64,000 nt of DNA from Pseudomonas sp. MM213 (GCF_020423045.1 NZ_CP081943.1:186001-250000), one strand, 5' to 3'; shown: positions 16,382 to 26,675, numbered from the stretch's first letter. Numbers and translations: made by a program. The notes: a model not told the origin generated them from the sequence alone.

Positions 16382-17598
16382 TCAATACGTTGAATAAATC
16401 CCGCGCTATTGTCGTGGGCGGTTCGCTGGGTGGCCTGTTTGCAGCAAATATGCTGTTACGCAAAGGTTGGGATGTTGAGGTTTTCGAACGTGTTCCGGAT
16501 GAACTCGCTGGACGAGGCGCCGGGATCGTTACACACCCTGAATTGTTCGAGGCGATGGCCGCTGCGGGAATTCCCCTCGATGCATCTGTCGGTATCAATG
16601 TGCTTTCGCGTGTCACGTTGGCCCAGGATGGCGATGTGGTACTTGAAAACGCGCTCCCTCAGACGTTGACCGCGTGGGGGAAAATGTACCAGGTTCTTCG
16701 CGCCGCATTTCCGGACTCGCTGTACCGCTGCGGTGGTAGCGTCATCTCGGTTGAAAGCACTGACACGCATGCCAGCGTCACGTTGGCCGATGGCACAACT
16801 CATCAAGCGGACGTCATTATTGCCGCTGATGGATTTCGGTCGACAATCCGCCAGCATTTTTTACCTGACGTACACCTGCAATACGCTGGATATATCGCAT
16901 GGCGTGGGTTAGTCGATGAAAGTGCTCTATCGGACTCTGCCCACGCAGCGCTATTCGATAAATTCGCTTTTTGTTTGCCGCCACACGAGCAGATCCTGGG
17001 GTATCCAGTTGCCGGGCACTCCAACAGCACTCTTGTAGGCGAACGCCGTTATAACTTCGTGTGGTACCGCACCAGTGACGACGACGATTTGCGCGATTTG
17101 TTGAGGGACGAAAGCGGGAAACAATTTGAAGGTGGAATTCCTCCGGCGCTGATACGCCGTGATGTGCTCGACACTATGTACCAGTCCGCCGAGACATTAC
17201 TTGCCCCGCAGTTCGCCGAAGTTGTAAAGAAAGCCGCGCAACCGTTATTCCAGCCCATTTACGACCTGGAAGTACCGAAGATGAATTTCGGGCGTGTCGC
17301 TTTGCTCGGCGACGCGGCATTTGTGGCGCGTCCCCATTGCGGAATGGGTGTTACCAAGGCCGCCGGTGATGCGTTGGCAATCGTCGAAGCACTTGAGCGA
17401 CATGCATCCGTCGAAGAGGCACTGGCGGACTATAGCGAGCAACGCTGTCGTTTCGGGGCGTCGATTGTTCAGCATGCCAGGCATTTGGGTGCGTATATGC
17501 AGGCGCAACTGAAAAGCGAGGAAGAGCGCGAAATGGCTGAGTTGTACCGAACCCCGGAAGCCGTAATGCGCGAGACAGCGGTGCCCGTGAAGTTTTAA
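16378..17598 (+). CDS. FAD-dependent aromatic monooxygenase, dihydroxypyridine-hydroxylase-like
   Basis: A 406-aa group A flavin monooxygenase. The Rossmann FAD motif is VVGGSLGGLFAA (residues ~11-22), and the second FAD motif is RVALLGDAAFVARPH near residue 305. The overall pattern (YAGYIAWRGLVDE, EVPKMNFGRVALLGDA) resembles 2,6-dihydroxypyridine 3-monooxygenase rather than salicylate or PHBH enzymes. Such enzymes hydroxylate N-heteroaromatics or aromatic acids with NAD(P)H and O2. It is coupled to the VOC gene and precedes the uptake genes. A second, divergent copy is at 28525. Confidence 0.87.
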   Translation: MINTLNKSRAIVVGGSLGGLFAANMLLRKGWDVEVFERVPDELAGRGAGIVTHPELFEAMAAAGIPLDASVGINVLSRVTLAQDGDVVLENALPQTLTAWGKMYQVLRAAFPDSLYRCGGSVISVESTDTHASVTLADGTTHQADVIIAADGFRSTIRQHFLPDVHLQYAGYIAWRGLVDESALSDSAHAALFDKFAFCLPPHEQILGYPVAGHSNSTLVGERRYNFVWYRTSDDDDLRDLLRDESGKQFEGGIPPALIRRDVLDTMYQSAETLLAPQFAEVVKKAAQPLFQPIYDLEVPKMNFGRVALLGDAAFVARPHCGMGVTKAAGDALAIVEALERHASVEEALADYSEQRCRFGASIVQHARHLGAYMQAQLKSEEEREMAELYRTPEAVMRETAVPVKF

Positions 17599-17629
17599 TA
17601 CAGCGAAAAGCCCTTTGCAGGAGACAACC

Positions 17630-17992
17630 ATGGAACATGCATATCCGCAAGACGGTGGCTCGGCCCTGTCCGCTGAACAGGTTGATAACGCTATTCAAAA
17701 CCCGATTCTCGAAAATCCGGAGTTTCGTGCTTTGGTAAAACAGCGACGGATATTTTCGTGGAGTATGACTGCCCTGATGCTGGCAGTTTATTTCGGATTT
17801 ATTCTTTCTCTAGCCTTTATACCGGCCCGTTTGGGTACACCTATCATCGAAGGGCAACCGATGACATGGGGCGTGCCAATTGGCTTTGGAATGCTCGCCT
17901 TCACGATTCTTCTCGTTGCTGTCTACGTATGGCGAACTAATACCTGCTACGACCCTAAAATAAAAACAATCATCAGGAGCTTCAACAAATGA
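17630..17992 (+). CDS. DUF485 small membrane protein, partner of the SSS symporter
   Basis: A 120-aa protein with two membrane spans ([18 protein letters not shown] and [19 protein letters not shown]) preceded by a soluble N-terminus with [14 protein letters not shown]. This is the DUF485 (YjcH) family, which is encoded next to ActP-type symporters. GGAGACAACC precedes ATG 17630. Its stop overlaps the symporter start (ATGA). Confidence 0.88.
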   Translation: MEHAYPQDGGSALSAEQVDNAIQNPILENPEFRALVKQRRIFSWSMTALMLAVYFGFILSLAFIPARLGTPIIEGQPMTWGVPIGFGMLAFTILLVAVYVWRTNTCYDPKIKTIIRSFNK

Positions 17993-19644
17993 AGCGTCTA
18001 CTTATTGCAGTCTCAGCCATCCTGGCTTCGGTAGCGGTATACGCTGCCGACGCTCCGGGCACAGTCCACAAACATAACCCCATTGCCATCGGCATGTTTC
18101 TAGCGTTTGTTATTTTTACTCTGTTTGTCACACGATGGGCCGCACGCAAAAACAATAGTGTTGCCGATCACTATGCCGCAGGCGGAAAAATTACCGGCTT
18201 CCAAAATGGTTGGGCCATCGCCGGAGACTATATGTCCGCGGCGTCTTTGCTGGGTATCTCCGCGTTGGTGTTTACCAGCGGTTTTGATGGACTGATCTAC
18301 TCAATCGGTTTCCTTGCAAGCTGGCCGATCATTCTGTTCCTGATTGCCGAACCATTACGCAATCTAGGTCGCTACACGCTGGCGGACGTACTGTCCTATC
18401 GCCTGAAACAACGCCCCATAAGAGCGTTTGCGGCGTCCAGTTCGATCGTGATCGTTCTGCTTTATCTGGTTTCTCAGCTGGTAGGCGCTGGAAAGCTGGT
18501 GGAATTGCTGTTCGGTTTCGATTACACCGCAGCTGTGCTGCTCGTCGGTACGCTAATGGTCATCTATGTTTTCTTTGGCGGGATGCTGGCAACCACCTGG
18601 ATTCAGATCATCAAGGCAGTCTTATTGCTGACTGGCTGTGTCTTCATGGCTTTCATGGTCTTGTCCGAATTCGGATTCAGCCTGAACCAGCTGTTCACTC
18701 AAGCTACCCAAGTGCATCCATCCCATGTAGCAATCATGAGTCCAGGAGGGCTGATTACTGACCCTGTGTCTGCGATTTCCCTGGGGCTGGCATTAGTCTT
18801 CGGTACGGCAGGTCTTCCACATATTCTCATGCGGTTCTTCACCGTCGGTAACGTCAAGGCTGCGCGCCAAAGTATTCTTTATGCCACCGGTCTTGTCGGC
18901 ATAGGGTACGCACTGATCGTCATCATCGGTTTCGGCACCATCGCCCTGGTTGCCAGCAATCCTGCCTATCATGATGCGTCAGGTGGAATATTGGGTGGCG
19001 TTAATATGGTTGCGATTCACCTCGCACATAACGTCGGCGGCAATGTCTTCCTCGGGTTTATGTGTGCGGTATCGTTCTCGACAATATTGGCAGTAGTGGC
19101 AGGGTTGACCCTTGCGGGCTCGTCTGCCGTTTCTCATGATCTTTATGCACATGCCTTGCGCCGTGGTACCGCAAGCGACCGTGAAGAAATGCGCGTCTCT
19201 CGTGTTACAACCATCGTGCTGGGTGTGTTGTCGATTCTGCTGGCGATTGCTTTCGAGAAACAGAACATCGCATTTATTGTGAGCTTAACGTTCTCCATCG
19301 CCGCAAGTTCCAATTTTCCAGTGCTGTTGTTGTCGATTTACTGGAAGGGTTTAACGACGCGTGGCGCCGTGATTGGCGGATCGTTGGGGCTGGTGTCTGC
19401 AATTACCCTGTGCATTCTCAGTCCTACTGTTTGGGTCAAGATTCTCCATCATCAGCAAGCCTGGTTCCCGTATGAATACCCGGCCCTGTTCTCAATGGCT
19501 GTCGCATTTATCGGTATTTTCTGGTTCTCCATTACTGATCGTTCCGCCAGCGCCGTAGTTGAACGCAGTCGATTCGAAAATCAGTTGGTCGATACGGAGC
19601 TGGGTACGCCGGCAACATGGAAGGCGCAACTTAAAGCTGATTAA
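17989..19644 (+). CDS. ActP-like sodium:solute symporter (SSS family)
   Basis: A 551-aa transporter with a cleavable-looking N-terminal segment ending AVYAADA, as in ActP, and about 13 spans. SSS features include [20 protein letters not shown] and the [14 protein letters not shown] region. Most relatives move acetate or other monocarboxylates. Here the operon (VOC, monooxygenase, DUF485) and the following OprD porin suggest uptake of the organic acid consumed by the pathway. Acetate itself cannot be excluded. Confidence 0.9.
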   Translation: MKRLLIAVSAILASVAVYAADAPGTVHKHNPIAIGMFLAFVIFTLFVTRWAARKNNSVADHYAAGGKITGFQNGWAIAGDYMSAASLLGISALVFTSGFDGLIYSIGFLASWPIILFLIAEPLRNLGRYTLADVLSYRLKQRPIRAFAASSSIVIVLLYLVSQLVGAGKLVELLFGFDYTAAVLLVGTLMVIYVFFGGMLATTWIQIIKAVLLLTGCVFMAFMVLSEFGFSLNQLFTQATQVHPSHVAIMSPGGLITDPVSAISLGLALVFGTAGLPHILMRFFTVGNVKAARQSILYATGLVGIGYALIVIIGFGTIALVASNPAYHDASGGILGGVNMVAIHLAHNVGGNVFLGFMCAVSFSTILAVVAGLTLAGSSAVSHDLYAHALRRGTASDREEMRVSRVTTIVLGVLSILLAIAFEKQNIAFIVSLTFSIAASSNFPVLLLSIYWKGLTTRGAVIGGSLGLVSAITLCILSPTVWVKILHHQQAWFPYEYPALFSMAVAFIGIFWFSITDRSASAVVERSRFENQLVDTELGTPATWKAQLKAD

Positions 19645-19855
19645 GCCAGGTGATGGCTGTCTGCATTAAATAACTACAAGTTTCTGCATGAAAGTGTAGC
19701 TCCTGCAACGCTGGTCGCGAGAAGTTTATTTTTAATAAGCGAACTATGGTTTGGCTGTGTGCTTCTCGCGCACCATAAGCTGTCGGAATACCTACGTCTG
19801 GAAAGTCGCTTAATAGTTCATACAAAAATAACAATTTAAACTTGGGTGAAAATAA

Positions 19856-21193
19856 ATGAAGTGTACTTTAGCTGTGGCGGCAGCCATATGTGTATTGGCG
19901 CAGCAAGCCCATGCGGCTGGTTTTGTCGATGATAGTAAGGCTGCGATTAAACTGCGTAATTTCTATATCAATAGCGATTACCGAGACTCGGCAACACCCG
20001 CTCAGAAAGCAGCCAACCAGAGTTATCAAGCGGAGTGGGGGCAAGCCTTTCAACTCGAGTTCATCTCGGGTTATACCCCGGGGCCTGTAGGTTTTGGTGT
20101 TGATGCGTTGGGCATGCTGGGCGTCAGGCTGGATTCAAGCGCCGGTAAACATGGCAATCCGACGGGCACGAACTACGGTGGCGTGGTATTTCCAAGTGAC
20201 GGCGACCATGCGGTTGACGATTTCTCCAACTTGGGGCTGACCGGGAAAATGAAAATATCCAAGACCGAACTGAAGCTTGGAACTCTGGTCCCAAAACTGC
20301 CGGTGATCTTCAGCAATGACGGGCGTTTGTTGCCTCAAACCTGGCAAGGAACCCAGGTTTCTTCGGCCGACATCAAAGACCTGACCTTGATCGGTGGGCA
20401 AATTGAAGAGGTGAAGGGGCGCAACTCCAGCAACAATGAAAATATGTCCATTGCAGGCGCCAATAATGCAGTCACTGGCCGCTTCAGTAATAAATTCATT
20501 TACGCCGGTGGCGATTACAAGCTGACTAAAGATCTAACCTTGCAGTACTACTACGGCAATCTCAAAGATTTTTATAAGCAGAATTTTCTTGGCCTGATTC
20601 ACAACTGGGCAATCGGACCTGGTGTGCTGACCAGTGATGTTCGATACTTTAATAGCAAGGATGATGGTGCAAACGGCCATGATCCTGCGTATTTTACGAC
20701 GGGCTACTACGGCGGTAACACGCTGAAAGGAAAAGTCGATAACGATTTGTACAGTGGGTTGTTTACCTACGCGGTTGCGGGTCACACTTTCGGAGCAGGC
20801 TATGAGGTCAGTGATGGGAAAAGTGACTTCCCTTATTTGAACCAGGGGGACGGCCCCACCACCTACACCATCACGGAAATGCAGGTTCAGAAGTTTGTTC
20901 GTGCTGGCGAGAAGTCGTGGCAAGCCCGTTACTATTTTGACTTCGCAAAACTGGGTCTGCCTGGTGCGACGGCAGGTGTTGTGTATGTTAAAGGTAATGA
21001 TATCAATACTGTCGCATCTAGCAATTCCAGCGAATGGGAACGTGATATTACGCTCGCCTATGTCGTGCAATCAGGTCCTTTCAAAGGCTTGGGTGTCATG
21101 TGGAAAAATGCAATGGTGCGGAATAATATCCCGAACGCCCGCCAACAAGACGAGAATCGCGTGATTATAAATTACCAATTGGCATTGTTTTGA
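19856..21193 (+). CDS. OprD-family outer-membrane porin
   Basis: A 445-aa protein. The signal peptide ends at AQQAHA, and the mature start AGFVDDSKAAIKLRNFYINSD is diagnostic of OprD/OpdK porins. It ends IINYQLALF with the C-terminal aromatic residue needed for barrel assembly. Family members are 18-strand channels for basic amino acids or aromatic and aliphatic acids. Its position after the symporter gene suggests it lets the same acid through the outer membrane. A ~210-bp gap separates it from the symporter, so it may have its own promoter. Confidence 0.93.
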   Translation: MKCTLAVAAAICVLAQQAHAAGFVDDSKAAIKLRNFYINSDYRDSATPAQKAANQSYQAEWGQAFQLEFISGYTPGPVGFGVDALGMLGVRLDSSAGKHGNPTGTNYGGVVFPSDGDHAVDDFSNLGLTGKMKISKTELKLGTLVPKLPVIFSNDGRLLPQTWQGTQVSSADIKDLTLIGGQIEEVKGRNSSNNENMSIAGANNAVTGRFSNKFIYAGGDYKLTKDLTLQYYYGNLKDFYKQNFLGLIHNWAIGPGVLTSDVRYFNSKDDGANGHDPAYFTTGYYGGNTLKGKVDNDLYSGLFTYAVAGHTFGAGYEVSDGKSDFPYLNQGDGPTTYTITEMQVQKFVRAGEKSWQARYYFDFAKLGLPGATAGVVYVKGNDINTVASSNSSEWERDITLAYVVQSGPFKGLGVMWKNAMVRNNIPNARQQDENRVIINYQLALF

Positions 21194-21360
21194 TTTTTAA
21201 ACGCAGGCGATAGTTTGTAGCGGAAACTATGCGGTGAGTCAGTGCTGTTGTGACTGGCCGCTGTAACTGACAGGCAGCGCTTTAACAGGTGTTGCATGTA
21301 CATGTCGTTCTCTTCCAACGGCATGTTTTTAAGTAGAGTAACGTTTCCCTTAGTTGGGGT

Positions 21361-21396
21361 AGGGCGGTGCAAGTGATCCTTCACCGCCCTTTTTTA
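21361..21396 (+). terminator. Hairpin terminator after the porin gene
   Basis: AGGGCGGTG and CACCGCCCT form a 9-bp stem with a 12-base loop, followed by six T. It lies between the porin and the convergent molybdenum hydroxylase operon. Confidence 0.8.
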
Positions 21397-21413
21397 TTCT
21401 GAACAGGGGGCGT

Positions 21414-23669
21414 TCATGATCCCAGAGCATCCTGCCAACCACGTCGCGCCAACGGCAGATCCAGCAAGCGCTTGCCGATGGCATCACTGATGGCGTTGCC
21501 CAGCGCCGCGGCCATGGGGCCCTGGACGATTTCCGCCGCGCCGAGGAATGGCTGGCCGGGCTGATCAATCATGTGCACCTCGACCTGTTTCGGCAACTCG
21601 GGAAAACGCATGATCGGATAGCCGCTCCAGTCGAAGCTATGCATGCCGCTGGCGTCATAGAGGATTCGTTCATAGAGCGTCCAGCTGGCGGACTGAACGA
21701 TGCCACCCTGGACCTGATTGAGTAGCCCATCGGGGCTGACTATTTGCCCCACATCGACGGCGGCCACCACCCGATCAATCGTCACTTGCCCGGTCTGCCG
21801 TTGCACATGCAGCTGCACGGCGATGGCGCAGTAACCCATGATGTTTTTATAGCGAGCGAAGGCGAAGCCGATTCCGCTGCCGGGGCCAGTTGCCTTTTGC
21901 GGCCAACCGAAGCTGCTGGCCACACGTTCCACCACTGCCCGTGCTCGTGGATCGCTCAAGTGATTGAGGCGAAATTGCACCGGGTCCACGGCGGCCTGCG
22001 CTGCCAGTTCATCGACAGTGCTCTCGATGGCGAACACGTTGATATGGGCGCCGAGCGAACGCATGGCCGAGGTCCTGAACGGCATGGTCAGAACGAAGTT
22101 CAGATCGACCTGCAGGTTGGGTATCTCGTACAACGGAACCGAGTTACGGTCGCCGTCACCTTCGGGCTGGGCAATAGGGATCGAAGGGGCTGGGGTGAAG
22201 GGCCTGGCCAACAGCCACGCCGGTAACAAGCGCCCGGCATTGACGATACGTTCGTTGTGCGGCGTGCTCCAGAGTTCGTATTTCCAGTCCCGAAGGCGCC
22301 CGCCGTCGTCCAGTCCTGCTTCCACTTCGGCAAGCATCGCCGAGCTGTAGGGCTCCCAAATATTTTCCTGCTCGCGCATCCATTGCACCCGTATTGGCTT
22401 GCCGGGTATGGCCATGGCGATCAGCGCGGCATCGGCTGCGGCGTCATCCGCGCCGTTGTGGCCGTAGCAACCGGAGCCTTCGGCGTGGATGCAACGCACC
22501 TGTGCCACCGGCAGGCCGACCATCTCGGCGATGCCCATGCGCAGAGGGTAGACGCCTTGAGTGTGGGTCCAGACGGTCAGTGTTCCGTCCCTGAACCAGG
22601 CTACTGAACAAGACGGCCCGATGGAGCCGTGCATGAGGTATTGCTTGGTCACCCGTGCCTTGTAGGCCCGTGGCGCAGGTTGCGCGAGGTTGCCCTTGGC
22701 GCTCACCGGGTAGCGTCGCGATGGCAACTCGGTGAGGAGTTGATGGATATGTGTTGAGTCGGGCAGCGGATTACCTTCTGTCCAGCGGGCAGAGGCGTAG
22801 CCTTCGCGCATCGCTTTGACTGCCAGCCATTCATCAGTGGCGACCACGGCGAGGTAACTGCCGTTGCGGACCAGTTTCACCACTCCGGGGAGTTTTTTGA
22901 GGGCCGCCTCGTCGATGTCCTGCAGCTGACTGCCGCGCCGGGGTGGGCGTATCACACGGGCATGCAGCATGTCGGGCAGACGCATGTCTTGCACATAAGC
23001 CGCACCGCCGCTGACCTTGGCTGGAATGTCCAGTCGAGGCAATGATGTGCCGATCAGGGTGAAGCTGCTGGCTGGCTTGAAGGGCGAGCTGGCCGATGCG
23101 AAGCGATGCAGTTGAACCCCGACAACCGCTTGCACGTAGGTCATGCTGCGACCTTGCGCACCGTAGATCACGGCGTCCCGCGTGCTCAGGCTGTCGACTT
23201 TCTGCTGCCATTGCCGTGCCGCAGATTCGAGTAATAGCTGACGCACCTGGGCCGCGGCGTTGAAAAGCGCAGTGCCGCTGTCGACGATTGTATGGCTGCC
23301 GGCGGTATAGCCTTCATTGGGTGTCAGCGCGGTGTCGGCGGTGAGAAAACGGATGAGCCCGGGCGACACTTCCAGGCGCTCGGCGGCGATCTGCAGGAGC
23401 GCCGTTTTGACGCCGGTACCCAGCTCCACTTTGCCGGTGTAGACGGTGATGCCATCTTTCGCGTCAATGCGGATCCAGGCGTCCAGATAGGGAGTGGCAC
23501 GCAGGCTGCCCGGCAGGTCAGGTGCCAGGATTTGCGTGCCCAAGGTGTCCACTTCGGTGTCGGCGAAGGCGCGCGGAATGCCCGGAAGCATCGCGAAACC
23601 CATCACCAACGCACCATTGATCACGAACGCACGGCGGCTCAGATTGACGTTTTGCGTCGAGGTTTTCAT
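21414..23669 (-). CDS. Molybdopterin-binding subunit, xanthine dehydrogenase family (isoquinoline 1-oxidoreductase beta-like)
   Basis: A 751-aa protein starting MKTSTQNVNLSRRAFVINGA, which has a twin-arginine signal, so it is exported folded. It has the two-part Moco-binding layout of aldehyde oxidase/isoquinoline oxidoreductase beta subunits. Seen are GKVELGTGVKTALLQIAAE near the N-terminus, GSGCYGHNGADDAAADA near residue 400, and a C-terminal LGAAEIVQGPMAAALGNAI with the expected active-site Glu in that motif region. It hydroxylates an aromatic or N-heterocyclic carbon using water. ATG 23669 overlaps the Fe-S gene stop. It is last in a three-gene minus-strand operon. Confidence 0.88.
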   Translation of the reverse strand: MKTSTQNVNLSRRAFVINGALVMGFAMLPGIPRAFADTEVDTLGTQILAPDLPGSLRATPYLDAWIRIDAKDGITVYTGKVELGTGVKTALLQIAAERLEVSPGLIRFLTADTALTPNEGYTAGSHTIVDSGTALFNAAAQVRQLLLESAARQWQQKVDSLSTRDAVIYGAQGRSMTYVQAVVGVQLHRFASASSPFKPASSFTLIGTSLPRLDIPAKVSGGAAYVQDMRLPDMLHARVIRPPRRGSQLQDIDEAALKKLPGVVKLVRNGSYLAVVATDEWLAVKAMREGYASARWTEGNPLPDSTHIHQLLTELPSRRYPVSAKGNLAQPAPRAYKARVTKQYLMHGSIGPSCSVAWFRDGTLTVWTHTQGVYPLRMGIAEMVGLPVAQVRCIHAEGSGCYGHNGADDAAADAALIAMAIPGKPIRVQWMREQENIWEPYSSAMLAEVEAGLDDGGRLRDWKYELWSTPHNERIVNAGRLLPAWLLARPFTPAPSIPIAQPEGDGDRNSVPLYEIPNLQVDLNFVLTMPFRTSAMRSLGAHINVFAIESTVDELAAQAAVDPVQFRLNHLSDPRARAVVERVASSFGWPQKATGPGSGIGFAFARYKNIMGYCAIAVQLHVQRQTGQVTIDRVVAAVDVGQIVSPDGLLNQVQGGIVQSASWTLYERILYDASGMHSFDWSGYPIMRFPELPKQVEVHMIDQPGQPFLGAAEIVQGPMAAALGNAISDAIGKRLLDLPLARRGWQDALGS

Positions 23670-24130
23670 ACCTTGGCCCCCTGCGCGATGACCGACTTGA
23701 TAGCGGCGAGGATCCGCACATGGGTGCCGCAGCGACACAGGTTGGGTGCCATGTGGCGACGGATCGTTTCATCATCCGGATGAGGATTGGCCTCCAACAA
23801 AGCCTGTGCCCGTACGATCATCCCCGCGATGCAATAACCGCACTGCGCCGCCTGTTCGTCGATAAAGGCCTTCTGCAACGGCCCCGGTTGGTCGGCGCTG
23901 CCCAGGCTCTCCACGGTGCGCACAGATTTTCCCGCCAGCGCGCCGCACGGTGTCAGGCATGAAAACACCGGTTTGTCGTCTACTAAAACCGTGCAAGCGC
24001 CGCACTGCCCGAGGCCGCAGCCGTACTTGGCACCATTGAGTCCCACCTGGTTGCGCAAGGCATAAAGCAGCGGCATGTCTTGCGCAATGTCCAGTACATG
24101 AGTCTTGCCGTTGATGTCGAGTGTGATCAC
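23666..24130 (-). CDS. 2Fe-2S subunit of the molybdenum hydroxylase
   Basis: A 154-aa protein with both expected clusters. The plant-ferredoxin type is CGLGQCGACTVLVDDKPVFSC, starting near Cys38. The C-terminal type is CGYCIAGM with NLCRCGTH. It passes electrons from the Mo site to the cytochrome subunit. It has no signal peptide, so it probably travels with the Tat-signal partner. The start overlaps the cytochrome gene stop and the end overlaps the Mo-subunit start, both as ATGA. The family is isoquinoline 1-oxidoreductase alpha or NicA-like. Confidence 0.92.
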   Translation of the reverse strand: MITLDINGKTHVLDIAQDMPLLYALRNQVGLNGAKYGCGLGQCGACTVLVDDKPVFSCLTPCGALAGKSVRTVESLGSADQPGPLQKAFIDEQAAQCGYCIAGMIVRAQALLEANPHPDDETIRRHMAPNLCRCGTHVRILAAIKSVIAQGAKV

Positions 24131-25401
24131 GGTTGCTGCTCCTGAGCCCGAATGCTTTTGATAGTTTTCTCCAGGTCCGTCCAGGGTCTGCTCGCGCAGC
24201 TTTCGGTGCGCAGATACTCGGCAATGGCGGCCAGATGGCTATCGTCGAGGTTGTGTGCGAAGGCCGGCATGTAGTGGCTGGGAGCGGCACTGGACATCGG
24301 GATGCCTTGCAGGATGGTTTGGATTAAATTGCGTGGTGAGTCCGCCGTTACTGCCGAAGTGCTTGCCAGAGCGGGCCTCGATTCAATGGCGCGCATCGGG
24401 GCGGCGGTGCCGTGGCAGCTCGCGCAGGCACCTTCGAATAACGAGGCGCCCAGAAGCGCCTTGGCGCTGGGCTTGGCCTCAGAGGTACAGGGCGGCAACG
24501 TTGCATCCGGTGAGGTTTTCTTGAGGTCAAGAATGTACTGCGCGATGGCATGGGCATCTTCCTCCGGCATCTGCGCGATGCTCAGGCTGACCGGCAACAT
24601 CGGGCCCGCTGCTGCGCCGTGTCCTTCGGCGACCTCGCCGGTCAGGTAGGCGACCAGTTGGGCTTCATTCCAGGGATGTTGCGCCGAGGCCATTGCGCGC
24701 AGGGCAGGGGCCGTCCAGCCGTCGACGATACCGCCGTTGAACAGCTCGCTGCTTTTCTCCCCGCCAATCAAATTCAGGGGCGAATGGCAGGATGAACAGT
24801 GTCCCGCGCCCTCGACCAGATAGCGTCCACGGTTCCATTGCGCTGTTTGCCCGGGAAGTGGTTCCAGTGGATCCCCATGCAGGAACAGCAGGTTCCAGAA
24901 AGACACCAGCGGACGGAAATTCATGGGAAAGACCATATGGTTTTCCGGTGCGGTGTAGTTGACCGGGTCCACGCTCATCAGGAAGGCATAGGCATCCGCA
25001 ATATCTGCATCGCTCATCTTTCGGTAATGCACGTAGGGGAACGCCGGATAGAGAAAATGGCCGTCGCGCGCGATGCCTTCACGCATGGCCCGTTCAAAGG
25101 CGTCCAGCGACCACTGGCCGATACCGGTTTCCCGGTCTGGGGTTATGTTGGTGGTGAAGAGTGTTCCGAAGGGCGTTACCAGCGGCAATCCTCCCGCCAT
25201 GTAAGCGCCGCCAGGTCGTGTGTGGCAGACCGCACAATCGCCCGCTTCGACGACGCGTCGGCCTCTGACCAGGGTCTCGCGATCTGCATTTCCGGGCGGG
25301 CTGACAGTGGCGATTTCCGGTCTCCACATCATCCAGAATGCAAACCCTATCCCCACGATGCCGATTGCCAGAACGGCACCGATGATCGTATTGCGCTTCA
25401 T
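24127..25401 (-). CDS. Membrane-anchored triheme cytochrome c of the molybdenum hydroxylase
   Basis: A 424-aa protein with an N-terminal membrane anchor (IIGAVLAIGIVGIGFAFWMM) and three heme-binding motifs: CAVCH (56-60), CSSCH (202-206) and CASCH (326-330). This matches the three-domain cytochromes that take electrons from periplasmic Mo or flavin dehydrogenases. In P. putida NicB a similar cytochrome is fused to the Mo subunit; here it is a separate first gene. It would deliver electrons to the respiratory chain. The gene is divergent from LysR2. Confidence 0.9.
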   Translation of the reverse strand: MKRNTIIGAVLAIGIVGIGFAFWMMWRPEIATVSPPGNADRETLVRGRRVVEAGDCAVCHTRPGGAYMAGGLPLVTPFGTLFTTNITPDRETGIGQWSLDAFERAMREGIARDGHFLYPAFPYVHYRKMSDADIADAYAFLMSVDPVNYTAPENHMVFPMNFRPLVSFWNLLFLHGDPLEPLPGQTAQWNRGRYLVEGAGHCSSCHSPLNLIGGEKSSELFNGGIVDGWTAPALRAMASAQHPWNEAQLVAYLTGEVAEGHGAAAGPMLPVSLSIAQMPEEDAHAIAQYILDLKKTSPDATLPPCTSEAKPSAKALLGASLFEGACASCHGTAAPMRAIESRPALASTSAVTADSPRNLIQTILQGIPMSSAAPSHYMPAFAHNLDDSHLAAIAEYLRTESCASRPWTDLEKTIKSIRAQEQQP

Positions 25402-25521
25402 CGCCTTACCTCTCGAGCTCAGTTAACGACAGATTTTTCAATCCGCCGCGTGCGATTGGCGTACGGCGACTTTCTGTGGCGTGAGCTTAGAGAGGGCGGT
25501 TGTGATGGAGTACCCCATCAA

Positions 25522-25550
25522 GGCGCAACGCTACATTGCGCCCAGCGCAA
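25522..25550. promoter_or_regulatory. GCGCAA inverted repeats in the cytochrome/LysR2 divergent promoter
   Basis: GGCGCAA (25522-25528) faces TTGCGCC (25536-25542), and TTGCGC (25536-25541) also faces GCGCAA (25545-25550) across three bases. The second pair contains a T-N11-A dyad as LysR regulators prefer. It lies between the divergent hydroxylase operon and LysR2, where a LysR site is expected. Confidence 0.5.
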
Positions 25551-25645
25551 CGACGTCAGAATTAACAACCGTTAACTCGCGCCACTTGCGCGCTTGTCCA
25601 AAGATGGATCCTCAAGGAATGTACCGATGGCATTGAAGGAGTTTC

Positions 25646-26563
25646 ATGGACAAGCTGCTCGCACTGAAAATGTTCATCCAGTCGGTAGATTCCAAGGGCT
25701 TTTCGGCGGCCGCCAGACAACTCAATCTGGCGACTTCTTCAGTGACCAGAATGATCGACAGGCTTGAGGGTGACCTCGGTACCGTGCTGCTTAATCGCTC
25801 TACCCGGCAAGTCACGTTGACGGATGCCGGGAGTGCTTATTACTTGAAAGGCCGGGATATTCTGAATGCCATGGCGGAGGCTGACGAGTCGGTTTCGGAT
25901 CGTGGTGAAGTGCCCGCAGGGCAGCTGCGTATTTCGGTCCCCGTGGCGTTTGGACACCGCCTCATCGCCCCTCATATCTCCACGCTTTTAGAGCGTTACC
26001 CAATGCTCATGCTGGATATGACGTTATCTGACGACATCGTCGATCTGCTCGGCGAAAGCATCGATCTATCGATCCGGATGGGGTCGCCGGCGGCGATGGA
26101 AGCTGTGGTCAGTCGCCGCATCGGCAGCTTTCGACGCCGGGTGGTCGCCAGTGCCGAGTACCTGAATGCTCGCGGACTTCCTGACCAACCCATGGACCTC
26201 ATGCGATACGAGTGCATGTGCTTCAACTACGGTGCACCGCAGCAGGTCTGGACATTTACAGGCAAGGGACAAGCGATTCGTGTGCCCGTCGACGGGCAGT
26301 TCAAGAGCAACAATGCCGAGGTTTTGCGTGACGTGGTACTGGCCGGTAGCGGGGTGGCGCTTTTGCCCGATTGGCTGGTCAATGATGATATCGACAGTGG
26401 TCGATTGACGTCCTTGTTCGACGCTTTTGTCGTCAATCCGGACAGCGCAAGTTCGGCGATCTCGGCCCTGTACCTGCCCAACCACCGCGGCTCGAAACGT
26501 ATCAATACGTTCATTGATTTCCTCACCGAGTTACTCGGATCGGAGTGTCAGCTCGTGGGCTGA
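25646..26563 (+). CDS. LysR-family transcriptional regulator (paralog 2)
   Basis: A 305-aa LysR protein nearly collinear with paralog 1 (13155). The HTH has KMFIQSVDSKGFSAAARQLN, and the effector domain has GQLRISVPVAFGHRLIAPH, RFRS-type loops and ALYLPNHRGSKRINTFI. It is divergent from the molybdenum hydroxylase operon and co-directional with the FrnE/OYE/monooxygenase genes. It probably controls one or both sets. AAGGAG precedes ATG 25646. Confidence 0.93.
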   Translation: MDKLLALKMFIQSVDSKGFSAAARQLNLATSSVTRMIDRLEGDLGTVLLNRSTRQVTLTDAGSAYYLKGRDILNAMAEADESVSDRGEVPAGQLRISVPVAFGHRLIAPHISTLLERYPMLMLDMTLSDDIVDLLGESIDLSIRMGSPAAMEAVVSRRIGSFRRRVVASAEYLNARGLPDQPMDLMRYECMCFNYGAPQQVWTFTGKGQAIRVPVDGQFKSNNAEVLRDVVLAGSGVALLPDWLVNDDIDSGRLTSLFDAFVVNPDSASSAISALYLPNHRGSKRINTFIDFLTELLGSECQLVG

Positions 26564-26574
26564 TCGCCCCACCT

Positions 26575-26594
26575 TTGCGTTTTGCGAAACGCAA
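26575..26594. promoter_or_regulatory. 8-bp-arm inverted repeat before the FrnE-like gene
   Basis: TTGCGTTT and AAACGCAA flank TGCG. It lies 12 bp after the LysR2 stop and ~80 bp before the next start. No T-run follows, so an operator is more likely than a terminator. Confidence 0.45.
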
Positions 26595-26675
26595 CGTTGT
26601 GCAGAAGGTGGATTCTCTGACGGGGACCGGCCGCCTACCGTGGGGGTGTGAAAACATTCAACCACGGAGACTGCC

